This document shows positions 25,472-34,400 of a DNA stretch of 64,000 bases, one piece after another. This DNA comes from G963663615 sp963663615. GTDB lineage: Bacteria; Bacteroidota; Ignavibacteria; Ignavibacteriales; Melioribacteraceae. The stretch covers positions 3,410,001 to 3,474,000 of the forward strand of contig OY760517.1 of the NCBI GenBank assembly GCA_963663615.1, read 5' to 3'. The translations under genes and the position numbers were made by a program. Positions within the stretch are counted from its first letter, which is position 1, and each line of letters opens with the position of its first letter. Under the pieces are notes generated by a model. The model was not told where the DNA came from. It saw nothing but the letters and a program-made list of their open reading frames with translations, and did not search any database.

Positions 25472-27292
25472 ATGAAAAAACTACTAAACATATTTTTATT
25501 ACTATTTGCAATTAGTTTTACTGTTAATGCACAGCAATTCAAGGCTTCGGTTGATAAAACCACGGTTGGCGAAAACGAACGCTTTCAGGTCTATTTTGAG
25601 TTTGAAGGTGGTGACTATAATAAGGTTCAAAACTTTCAAGGTCCCGCTTTTAAGGGACTAAGGAAAGTGGGCGGACCAAACCAGTCGCAAAGTATGCAGA
25701 TAATTAACGGCAGGGTTCAAAGCTCAATAACTTACAGCTATGTAGTAGTTGCCCCTCAAAAAGGGACATATACTATTGAAAGTGCCTCCTTGCAGTATGA
25801 AGGTAAAACCTTAAGTACAAACCCGATTAAAATTAATGTTGTAAAAGCGGGGTCTAAACAAGGTGGCAGAAAAGTTGGTGGTATATCGCGTGAAGAGCTT
25901 GAAAAAAACTGTTTTATTCGTGCAATTCCATCCAAGCGTGAGGCTTATCTTGGTGAACAAATTATTGTTACATACAAGCTTTACACAAAGCTAAGAGTAT
26001 CTGGTTCAAAAGATAGCAAGGCTCCTGTTTACAGCGGTTTTTGGTCGGAAGAACTTGAAACCGGTGGCAGTTCAGGATTAAAACCGGAAATGTTTAATGG
26101 CGAACGCTATAGTACAGTTGTGCTAAGCAAAGTGGCACTTTTCCCAAACAAGGTAGGCACACTTACAATATCTCCAATGGAGATGCTTATACCTATTGTC
26201 TTGAACCGCAGGCGTTCTTCAAATGATTATTTTGACGACTTCTTTAATGATCCTTTTTTCAGACGTAATGAAACAGTTGATCATTGGGCAAAATCGAAGA
26301 GCCTTAAAATTAAAGTTAAAGAGCTGCCAGCAGGTAAGCCGGCTTCGTTTAATGGTGTTGTTGGTGATTTTAGTTTCGATGCAAAAATTAACAATACCGA
26401 AGTTGAAGTAAATGAACCTGTTACGGTTAAAATTAATATCAAGGGTACTGGTAACCTCAAGTTGCTCGAGCTACCAAAACCCGAGTTACCTTCCGGATTT
26501 GAAGTTTATGATCCAAAATATAATGAAAATATTAGCCGCAAGAATTATGTTAGCGGAACAAAACAAATTGAGTATCTTATTGTACCAAGGGTACCGGGAC
26601 AAAAAGTAATAAAACCGTTCGAGTTTTCATTTTTTAATCCAAAAACTGGTAAGTATGAATCCTATTCCAGCGATGAGTTTACTATAAATGTTAAGGGTTC
26701 TGCAGGCAGTTTTGATGCACCATCAGCTGGTTCTGGGTTTTCGAAAGAAGATATTAAGCTGCTGAGTGAAGATATCCGTTTTATTAAAACTACGGTTGAG
26801 CCTTTGGAAAAACGTAGCGGTGAAGTTAATATTGCTTTATGGTTCTGGGTTATGCTTGTTGCTCCTGTTATTGTTCTTTTAATAACTTTTGGCGTTATAA
26901 AGCGTAATGAAAAGCTTGCAGGTAATGTTGAACTTATAAAATCGCGCAAGGCTGAAAAACAGGCTAAAAAGCGACTTAAAAAAGCGAAAAAATGTTTGTC
27001 GGATGGCAATAAGGATCAGTTCTATACCGAGGTTTCATCTGCATTAAATGGTTACCTTGAAGATAAACTGAATATACAGCGTGCTGATTTTACCCTCGAT
27101 AAAGCGGTTGTGGCATTGAGTGAACGAAATGTTGATGAAGATACTATAACCCGAGTAAAAGCAATATTTGAAAAATGTGAATTTGCCCGTTTTGCTCCCG
27201 GTAGAGATGGTATGCAGGCTGAGTCTGATCTTTACGATGAGACCATAAGAGTAATTGTTAAACTTGAAAATAATATATCGAACCGAAGATGA
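25472..27292 (+). CDS. batD: BatD, large periplasmic membrane-anchored protein
   Basis: Signal peptide (1-21, 'LLNIFLLLFAISFTVNAQ'), then a long beta-rich periplasmic region with repeated immunoglobulin-like modules (25-440: 'VDKTTVGENERFQVYFEF', 'CFIRAIPSKREAYLGEQ', 'NNTEVEVNEPVTVKINIKG'), typical of the oxygen-tolerance BatD family. A membrane helix lies at about 465-485 ('FWVMLVAPVIVLLITFGVI'), followed by a cytosolic helical tail (to 606) containing 'FYTEVSSALNGYLEDKL'. The ATG at 25472 fits the signal peptide; an in-frame TTG seven codons upstream is less likely. It overlaps batE by four bases. Confidence 0.93.
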   Translation: MKKLLNIFLLLFAISFTVNAQQFKASVDKTTVGENERFQVYFEFEGGDYNKVQNFQGPAFKGLRKVGGPNQSQSMQIINGRVQSSITYSYVVVAPQKGTYTIESASLQYEGKTLSTNPIKINVVKAGSKQGGRKVGGISREELEKNCFIRAIPSKREAYLGEQIIVTYKLYTKLRVSGSKDSKAPVYSGFWSEELETGGSSGLKPEMFNGERYSTVVLSKVALFPNKVGTLTISPMEMLIPIVLNRRRSSNDYFDDFFNDPFFRRNETVDHWAKSKSLKIKVKELPAGKPASFNGVVGDFSFDAKINNTEVEVNEPVTVKINIKGTGNLKLLELPKPELPSGFEVYDPKYNENISRKNYVSGTKQIEYLIVPRVPGQKVIKPFEFSFFNPKTGKYESYSSDEFTINVKGSAGSFDAPSAGSGFSKEDIKLLSEDIRFIKTTVEPLEKRSGEVNIALWFWVMLVAPVIVLLITFGVIKRNEKLAGNVELIKSRKAEKQAKKRLKKAKKCLSDGNKDQFYTEVSSALNGYLEDKLNIQRADFTLDKAVVALSERNVDEDTITRVKAIFEKCEFARFAPGRDGMQAESDLYDETIRVIVKLENNISNRR

Positions 27293-28053
27293 GAATAGAG
27301 AAGTTAATAAACGTATTATTTGTATTGTTATTGATTGCAGGCACAATTGCTGCCGGTCCGCTCGATAAAAAGTTTGAGGAAGGTAACAAGTATTATCAGG
27401 ATGGCGACTATATTACCGCTGTTAGTGTTTACGAGAATATACTTTCGCAGGGGTATGAAAGCTCCGAATTATATTATAACCTTGGTAACAGCTACTTTAA
27501 GGTTGGCAAAATAGGTTATGCAATACTCAATTATGAAAAATCACTGAAGCTTGCTCCCGGTGATGAGGATGCTGAATATAATCTTGAGCTTGCAAAAGCC
27601 AGAACTGTTGATAAAATTAAGGAAGTACCAAGGCTTTTTATTCTTGAGTGGAGTGATGAGTTCCTTTCCGCTTTATCAGTGCATGGTTGGCAGATTGTAG
27701 TTGTGGCTCTTTATGTTGTCTTTATATTCTTTATCGGATTATTTTTACTTGGCAAATCCTCCTCACAGCAGAAAGCTGGTTTCATCTTGGGTACGGTTTC
27801 TTTTGTGGTGCTTATTGCTTTTTCAATTATACTGTTTGCAAGTTATAACCGCGAAACAACATCGGACTATGGGGTAGTTGTTGCCGAAACTGTTCCTGTT
27901 AAACTTTCCCCTGATGTAAAGAGTAATGACGCATTTGTTATTCATGAGGGATTAAAATTCAGTATTGAAGATGATTTGCAGGAATGGACAAAAATTCGTC
28001 TTCCTGATGGTAAGGTTGGTTGGCTGCAAAATAAAACTTTTGAAGAAATTTAG
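27289..28053 (+). CDS. batE: BatE, TPR and SH3-like membrane protein
   Basis: Signal sequence (about 6-23), two or three TPR units (30-100, 'FEEGNKYYQDGDYITAVSVY', 'YYNLGNSYFKVGKIGYAI'), two membrane helices (about 140-158 and 163-185), and a C-terminal bacterial SH3-like domain (195-254, 'KLSPDVKSNDAFVIHEGL', 'RLPDGKVGWLQNKTFEEI'). It ends the Bat operon, and a hairpin follows at 28054-28083. Confidence 0.92.
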   Translation: MRIEKLINVLFVLLLIAGTIAAGPLDKKFEEGNKYYQDGDYITAVSVYENILSQGYESSELYYNLGNSYFKVGKIGYAILNYEKSLKLAPGDEDAEYNLELAKARTVDKIKEVPRLFILEWSDEFLSALSVHGWQIVVVALYVVFIFFIGLFLLGKSSSQQKAGFILGTVSFVVLIAFSIILFASYNRETTSDYGVVVAETVPVKLSPDVKSNDAFVIHEGLKFSIEDDLQEWTKIRLPDGKVGWLQNKTFEEI

Positions 28054-28083
28054 TGTGGTTGCGGCAATTGCTGTCGCAACACA
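28054..28083. terminator. Hairpin between convergent batE and a minus-strand gene
   Basis: TGT-GTTGCG pairs with CGCAAC-ACA (nine pairs, one bulged G), starting immediately after the batE stop. The T-run is weak. It lies in a 51-base convergent gap and could serve both directions. Confidence 0.5.
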
Positions 28084-28104
28084 ATTTATATACCACAATA
28101 AAAC

Positions 28105-28467
28105 TTACATTACAATATTAAGTAGTTTTGCCTGTTCTGCGGGCAATCGGAATATCTTTTTACCATCCTTTTCTTCCAGCATATTAGCTGCCAAAATGTT
28201 CATCCATTCGCGTGAGGCTTCAATCCGTTCAAATGAAAATATGGCTTCATCACCTTCCGAAATTAACTCGTAATCATACAGGGTAATCTTAATTGGGCTA
28301 TCTTCCCCTTTTAACAGCACTTCAATATTTATTGATTTATTAACCGAATCGAGTTTAAAATTAAGCATTTTACCATACTCCCTTATATAATAGGTTACTA
28401 TTCGTTTTACTGCGGCTGATAGCACCGAATCCTTTCCGGATTTAAGTATGTTTTTAATAAAATTCAT
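28105..28467 (-). CDS. Hypothetical protein, 120 residues
   Basis: I do not recognise the family. The sequence is a plausible soluble alpha/beta protein: an N-terminal basic helix ('FIKNILKSGKDSVLSAAVKR'), a beta-rich centre ('LNFKLDSVNKSINIEVLLKG', 'IKITLYDYELI') and a helical end ('MNILAANMLEEKDGKKIF'). No cysteine pairs, signal peptide or membrane helix are seen. It is convergent with batE and divergent from the small gene at 28561. Codon use matches its neighbours. The centre resembles small lipid- or envelope-associated proteins only loosely, so no function is assigned. Confidence 0.7.
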   Translation of the reverse strand: MNFIKNILKSGKDSVLSAAVKRIVTYYIREYGKMLNFKLDSVNKSINIEVLLKGEDSPIKITLYDYELISEGDEAIFSFERIEASREWMNILAANMLEEKDGKKIFRLPAEQAKLLNIVM

Positions 28468-28560
28468 AGAGTAGAAAATAATACCTTGCGTATTATTATT
28501 GAATTATTTACTTACCATTTAAGTTTCTAATATATGTAGCTTACTAAAAGGAGAATTAAA

Positions 28561-28788
28561 ATGCGAGTAAAATATTTATATATACTCCTATTGGTTGTGT
28601 TTTTGGCACTAACGGCTTTTCAGACTTTTAGATATAAATCGGACACACCATTAAAAGCGAAAACGGAATGTCCCTACAAAAAGCAGCAAAATCAACAATC
28701 AGGCGGTTGTCCATATTCCAATGATAGCAATGAAGTAACCGAGGATGACGAAGAAACGGTAAAAGTTTTGAAGGTTAATTTATCCTGA
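28561..28788 (+). CDS. Small membrane-anchored protein with two CPY motifs
   Basis: The 75-residue product has one N-terminal membrane segment (about 4-22, 'KYLYILLLVVFLALTAF') and a hydrophilic outer part with two cysteines in a repeated context: Cys37 in 'TECPYKK' and Cys50 in 'GGCPYSN'. An acidic stretch follows ('EVTEDDEETVKV'). A strong AAGGAG ribosome site lies before the ATG, which argues that it is a real gene. The two Cys-Pro-Tyr units might form a disulfide or bind a metal outside the membrane; this is speculative. No family recognised. Confidence 0.7.
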   Translation: MRVKYLYILLLVVFLALTAFQTFRYKSDTPLKAKTECPYKKQQNQQSGGCPYSNDSNEVTEDDEETVKVLKVNLS

Positions 28789-29514
28789 TTATTTCCAGAT
28801 AGTTTCAATGTTGCAATGGACTTTTTCGTTTAGTATAACCGAATGTCTAAAATGGTTATCGTCAAGTTTTTCGGTTATTACTTCTATGTTTTCGTTGCTA
28901 CCAATTTCCTTGCTGTACATTGTTTTTAATTGCACAAGCTCTTTGCCTTGCTTAAGTTCCGGAGGCAAAGTTTCAAGAGCCCATTCAACGTATTTTATGT
29001 TGTTAACATGTCCGTTTACATCAATATCACTCTGCCTTACATGAAATGATTTTTTGTAATCATCCTTTTGGGCATTGGGCAATTTTTCAAGATGAACAAA
29101 TCTGTCTTTGCAGTCAGTGGTAAGACCATATTTTTCGTACATTATATCAAGTACCTTTTTGGGTCTTCTTCTTATTGTATCAATAAATAACCATTCGGCT
29201 ACAGCATCACATATAAGCTCTTCATTTTCATCATAAATAAAATAATGGCGTGTGGCGTAAAAACCGTTAAAGGCGTATGGATCAGTAACCACCTTAACCG
29301 TGTCTTTAAATTTTGGATAACGGTGAATATTGATTTTCCATTTATAGATAACCCATCCAACGTTCTGGGCGTTGTAATAATCCATTCCAATGTTTAATCC
29401 CTCGCTCTGGAGAAAGGCAACATCTTCAAAATACCTCATTATAGAGGCAATACTTAGTTTTAGGTTAGTATCTGTTTCGTAACTATGAACAAAGAAATTT
29501 CTTGTATATAACAT
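28789..29514 (-). CDS. Acyl-ACP thioesterase-like protein (double hot-dog)
   Basis: The 241-residue protein has the two-hot-dog layout of bacterial FatA/FatB-like thioesterases, which release fatty acids from acyl carrier protein. First half: 'YTRNFFVHSYETDTNLKLS', 'IMRYFEDVAFLQSEGLNIG', 'GWVIYKWKINIHRYPKFKD'. Second half begins 'HVRQSDIDVNGHVNNIKYV', which carries the Asn-His catalytic pair typical of the family ('NGHVNN'). It is tail-to-tail with the small gene at 28561 (the two abut exactly). In the FCB group such proteins are common; the chain length preferred cannot be read from sequence. Confidence 0.85.
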   Translation of the reverse strand: MLYTRNFFVHSYETDTNLKLSIASIMRYFEDVAFLQSEGLNIGMDYYNAQNVGWVIYKWKINIHRYPKFKDTVKVVTDPYAFNGFYATRHYFIYDENEELICDAVAEWLFIDTIRRRPKKVLDIMYEKYGLTTDCKDRFVHLEKLPNAQKDDYKKSFHVRQSDIDVNGHVNNIKYVEWALETLPPELKQGKELVQLKTMYSKEIGSNENIEVITEKLDDNHFRHSVILNEKVHCNIETIWK

Positions 29515-29664
29515 AAAAGCTCAATTTTTATTGACAAAAATACAGAATTATGCTGAATTATTCTTGTAATTACACAGCTATGATGTTGTAATTATATAAA
29601 TATTATGGCAATTATTTGAAATTTTGCAGATGTTCGGTTAACTAAAATATTGGAAATCAACTGA

Positions 29665-30549
29665 ATGAAGTCAGAGCTTTACGGTGCATTAACCAGACAA
29701 ATTGAATATAATAGCGAAAGAAATCTGCTCTACATTGCCACTGAAGATGTGATAGATGTACACCCTGAATTCGAGATGTTTTTGAATAATCTGATGAATA
29801 GCGATGATACTGATTATGTTGATACCATTCTTAACGAACTAATAAGCTTTGCTGTAAATAAATTATGTGAGTCGGTTTATGCTATAAACCAGTTTATTAA
29901 TATTAGTAAGGAAAAGATAGTTGAACTTGAAACGATTTATCGAAACACCTGGGAATTGATGTGCGATAGTGGAGATATAAGGCTGGTGCTCCAAAAATCG
30001 CATTATCCAGCACTATCAGTTTGGCTTTCTGAAATTTACCCACCTGTAATTAAAGATGTTTTACAATTTGAAAAAGAGATCGGAAAGCTGGTTTGCGAGG
30101 AATATTCCCCCGAGTTTCAATTACATTTGTTTGGTATTAATTTGCGAAACATTAACGAGCCGGTGCTTGATATAGGTTGCGGTAAACATGGTAACCTGGT
30201 GAAGTATTTAAAGGATAATAAGGTAAACGCAACTGGTATTGACAGAGTTGTTGAACCATGCGATACGTTATTGCCAGCTGATTGGTTGGAGTTTGATTTT
30301 GAAAATGATAAATGGGGAACAATTATTTCAAATATGGCTCTTTCAAATCATATTATTTATGCCTCTAAATATGATAAGGATTTGTATCATAAATATATTG
30401 TGGTTTTTGGTAGAATATTAAAAAGTCTAAAACCGGGTGGAGCATTTTTTTATGCTCCCGGTTTGCCTTTTCTGGAAAAGGGTATTTCCATTGAAGGATT
30501 TGAAATAGTAAAAGAACAAAAATTTACAAGGATAGCCAGGTTTGCATAG
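29665..30549 (+). CDS. Putative SAM-dependent methyltransferase with a novel helical N-terminal domain
   Basis: Residues 1-165 are predicted mostly helical and match no family I know ('EFEMFLNNLMNSDDTDYVD', 'AVNKLCESVYAINQFINIS'). Residues about 166-294 look like a class I methyltransferase: motif I 'VLDIGCGKHGNLVKYLKDN', acidic motif II 'ATGIDRVVEP', motif post I 'GTIISNMALSNHI', and 'ILKSLKPGGAFFYAPGLP'. The substrate is unknown. It stands alone between the divergent thioesterase gene and the repeat mosaic that begins at 30589. Confidence 0.75.
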   Translation: MKSELYGALTRQIEYNSERNLLYIATEDVIDVHPEFEMFLNNLMNSDDTDYVDTILNELISFAVNKLCESVYAINQFINISKEKIVELETIYRNTWELMCDSGDIRLVLQKSHYPALSVWLSEIYPPVIKDVLQFEKEIGKLVCEEYSPEFQLHLFGINLRNINEPVLDIGCGKHGNLVKYLKDNKVNATGIDRVVEPCDTLLPADWLEFDFENDKWGTIISNMALSNHIIYASKYDKDLYHKYIVVFGRILKSLKPGGAFFYAPGLPFLEKGISIEGFEIVKEQKFTRIARFA

Positions 30550-30588
30550 AATATGTTATTGCCTGCTAAAAATTGTTTAGTAAAACTC

Positions 30589-30608
30589 GGCAGGAGAAAA
30601 CTCCTGCC
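30589..30608. repeat. Perfect GGCAGGAG/CTCCTGCC palindrome, second copy
   Basis: Same 8-bp stem as at 15042-15061 with loop AAAA. It starts 39 bases after the methyltransferase stop codon and may contribute to transcription termination. Confidence 0.75.
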
Positions 30609-30631
30609 CTATAAACATGCTAATTCATAAT

Positions 30632-30914
30632 GCTCCGGCAGGGCGACTTGTGGGTTTACCAGTCGTGAAAAGTTGGCAGAGGGTTGCCAACCTACAAAAC
30701 CCGGATAGCGTGTTTTGAAATGACATCAAGTATTTTGCGTTTAGAAAATCTAGATGAATTTGTGTTAAACGGAATATGATGTTTGAGCAACGAAGTTGTG
30801 TGTTTCATATTCCGTAACTAATTCATATGGATTTTTAGCCAAATACTTGCAGTCTTGATTTTCTTTGCAACTTTCTTGTATCAAGTTTACCCGCCATGGA
30901 GGGCAGAAGAAAGT
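30632..30914. repeat. Intergenic repeat block A, copy 2 (283 bp)
   Basis: Counterpart of 15148-15430 with identical length. The 131-nt hairpin is at 30723-30853. Within it, seven substitutions separate the copies: five lie in predicted loops or bulges and two, near 30850, weaken the outermost stem here. The GGCAG-type motif lies near 30674. Confidence 0.85.
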
Positions 30915-31056
30915 GGTAGGAATGTTTTGCAACATTTATGAATGATTAAGAAACCATGGAAGTAAAAGTTAACGCAACTTACTCGCCTCTCAAAATACAT
31001 AGGGAAATGCTGGGTATTACGTGTTGCGAATTATTCCGTAACAAATTTGTGCACCT

Positions 31057-31179
31057 ATTCCGTTAAGGAGTGGTTCTTGACGGCAGTGTATATAGTCTTG
31101 GGCAGAAGAGTAACTGCTATGCAGTATTTAATGCGTTTCGTTGTATTAAGAGCTACACAAGAGTAATCGCTAACGCGAT
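31057..31179. repeat. Intergenic repeat block B, copy 2
   Basis: Counterpart of 14911-15030. It begins with a CCGTTAAGGA/TTCTTGACGG imperfect stem, followed by 'GGCAGTGTATATAGTC', 'AGAGTAACTGCT', 'CGTTTCGTTGTATTA' and 'GCTACACAAGAGTAATCGCT'. Here it lies 142 bases downstream of block A. Between 30915 and 31056 I see no gene or repeat that I can name. Confidence 0.75.
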
Positions 31180-31234
31180 AAAAGACGAAATTATGCTTGC
31201 TAGCACTTGTATGATGAATTGGCGGCATGGGGTT

Positions 31235-31352
31235 GCCAACCCAATAACAAAATAGTTTTAAGACACAAAACCTACGAAGTTCGGAAAACTTCGGAGGTTA
31301 AGTAGTTATACCCTTTAAAATAAGTAAGGGCGATCCATTTAGAATCGCCCTT
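31235..31352. repeat. Intergenic repeat block C, copy 2 (118 bp)
   Basis: Counterpart of 15744-15861 with identical length. Hairpins: AACCTACGAAGTT/AACTTCGGAGGTT (one mismatch, at a neighbouring position to that in copy 1) and AAGGGCGAT/ATCGCCCTT (9 bp, perfect). It ends 67 bases before the 3' end of the C25 protease gene and may terminate it. Confidence 0.8.
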
Positions 31353-31419
31353 ACGTTAAAATATATATTTCTCTTTATAAGTCCCTCCTATTATTGGGGA
31401 GGAATTTATGAAGAAGGTT

Positions 31420-34400
31420 TTATTTCATTAACATCATTTTCTTTGTATCTACAAAGTTACTGCCATCTACACCCTGTGCAGATATCTGATAGATATACAT
31501 TCCACTTGCCAGTTCAGATGCATTAAAGTTAACGGTCTGAACACCTGCGGTAAAGTTGTTGCTTACTATTTCATTTACTCTCTGACCCAATGCATTGTAC
31601 AGTGTTACTGTTACTTTTGCTTCTACTGGTAGAGCGAATTTAATAGTTGTGCTTGGGTTGAATGGGTTTGGATAGTTCTGCTGTAAGCTGTATTCGCTTG
31701 GTACGAATTCTACTTCTACTACATCACTATATGCATAGGTTCCGTCAAAGTCAACCTGACGTAATCTATAGTAGTAGGTACCGCCTACTGCGTTTCTATC
31801 TGTAAAGATGTAGCTCTGAGCTTCTGTTGTGGTTCCCATACCATCTACAAACGCTATTTTGCTGAAGTTTTCTCCATCTTCTGATCTTTCTACTTCAAAA
31901 CCTTTGTTGTTGGTTTCTGTAGCTGTTGACCATTCAAGGTTTATTGATTCGCCTGCTACGTTTGCTGCAAAGCCGGTTAGCTCTACCGGGATTGGGGCGG
32001 TATATGCTATATTCAGGTTTAGTGCACTTAGGTTAGCATTATCTACTACTACCTGTGTGGTGCCTTCTTCTACTACCTGGCTAAATACTGCTCCACCAAA
32101 ACCATCTACTATTGTCATTTCTACGGTTCCTGGTACTTCAGGTATCACGATATCCAATGTTAGGGCATCAGCTCCTGATGAATATTGCCAGCTTAGGTCA
32201 TATTCTACTGTACCACTGTAACCTGCGTCACCTGTACGGTAATCCATTGGTGAAGATGTTGTGCCATCCGGTAACATTAGTCTTGCATCAAATACACCTG
32301 TTGGTGGCATTGGTGGTAGTTCGGTTTCGCCAAGATCGCTATCTATGCCTTCTGTGGCGTTTGGATCAAGACCTAGACCTAATGCATAAGAACCTGTTCC
32401 GTTATCACTTACCATCATGGAAATGGTGTATAGTGCATCCATCTCTTCTGTTGGCTCAGTTTTACCTTTTTTAGCTGCAACATTTAGTACAAGGTCGCCT
32501 GCTTCGCTTGCTTTTACCCAGTAACCATAACCCGGAGTTAGTTCGTCAGCTACTACATACCCATCCTGGAACATGTAGAATACTGAGTTTACAATACCTG
32601 CAGGGTTTGTTGTTACATCCGATACTGCAACTGTTTCGTTAAAGCCTGCTACAAGGTTCCAGCCTGCATTAAGTGCTACATCAAAGCTTTCTTCCTGACC
32701 ATACATCTGGTGTGGTGCATCCGCGTCAAACTTCAACCAGTAACCTTTTCCCATTTCAAATTCTGTTACTGTCTGGTAACCATTTGCAAATTCAAATGCT
32801 TCAGAAGTAGCGGCAGGGAACATGTTCGCTACTGTCATATCTGGTGTGTGTACAGGAACTGATAGTATATTCCAACCAGATGAAACATTCATTTCTGCCA
32901 TGTTCATTTTGGTATATACTATTTCAAGTTCTGTTATATTTTCGTTTGTAACTTCGTAGTAGCTTGCAGTTGTCATGTCAACATTAACAATACTACCAGT
33001 TATTTTATCTCTTAGAACTACCATACCATCTGTTGGTAGATCAGCTCGGTTCCAGTTAAAGTGCATTGGATAACCATAAGTGCTGTTAGGCTGGAATTTA
33101 ACTGTCCAGGTATAAGTAGCATTATCAAGACCACGATAATCAGCCAATGAAGCCATTTCGCCACCTGGTAGAATAAAACGTGCATCATAAACACCTGTTG
33201 GTGGTAATGGAGGTAGTTCATTTTCACCAAGCAGATCATCAAGACCATCAGTACCCAAAGGATCAGTACCAAATGTTAGGTTTAGACTTGTTTTAGCTTC
33301 GTTATCAGCTAGGTTAACTGTAGCTTCCCAGCCAAGAGTAGCATTACCAACATTAGCTTTTACAGGAACAGTAACCATTGCATTATTAGGATCGTTACTT
33401 AAAATTTCTACATCCATTTCGTAAAGACCAGCTTCAAGGTCATCTGTAGTAAACTCGAGTTCAACAGCAGCGGTAACATCATTATATATTGTACCACTTT
33501 GTGTAGCCGCATTCAACCAGTCTGGTTCAGCAGATATCTGTACAACCATGCCATCAGCCAGGTAAGATGCACTGTTAACAACTGTAAGACCCATACTGTT
33601 ATCAGGACTTTCAATACCAACAGTAGCACTGGTTACATCACAACTTATACTATTGTAGAAATACTGGATTTTACCGCTTTTGTAAATAACTATCTGGAAG
33701 TCGATAGAACCGGAACCGGAATATTTTCCCCAATTAGAGTACTGAATAGTAACTTTTGAATCTTCAACTTTATAGTAACAAGAACCTGCTCCAACTTTAA
33801 GGTCATCCCAGAAAGCACAAAGCATACCATTAGGAACATCATCATTAGGAAGAGTTGTGTTAGAGAAAGCAGAACCGGAAATTTGATCAAAAGTTACGAA
33901 ACCATTGGTTGAAAGATAAATCTGGCTTTCAGTTTCACCGTAGAATTTAAAGTCGAAACCAAGATCGATTGGACCAAAGTAACCTTCATCTTCTGCACTG
34001 TAAGTACCAGCAGCAGTCCAAGTAGAAACAGTAGTACCAGTAGAAGAAATATCGTTCCATTCAAATTCAGGACCGTTTTCTTCGTCACTGTCAATCCATT
34101 CGTAACCAAAAGCATCAGGACCGCCAAATCCGCGGAAGCTACCGCCTTTGGTTTCAACAGCGTTTTCCTTGTTAGTATAAGTTCTTGTAGAGTTGTTTAC
34201 AAAAACAAGTTTTGATTTTACACCTTCAGGGAAAGTGTTGTTTGTTAAATTAACTGTATAGTCAAGAGTTGAAATATTAGCAGACACGTTACTTACAAAA
34301 ATTGTATCCTTAACAGTCTGGTTAACCTCAAGCATTTTATTTATTGATGCCGGAGTAACAGAAAGCGTAGGAGCACTATAAGTTTCGCCATAAACCGCAT

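Noticed and set aside
19861..28053. Bat operon as a novel system
   Set aside because: The MoxR-DUF58-BatA-E order is well known in Bacteroidota and spirochaetes. Only its molecular role is open.
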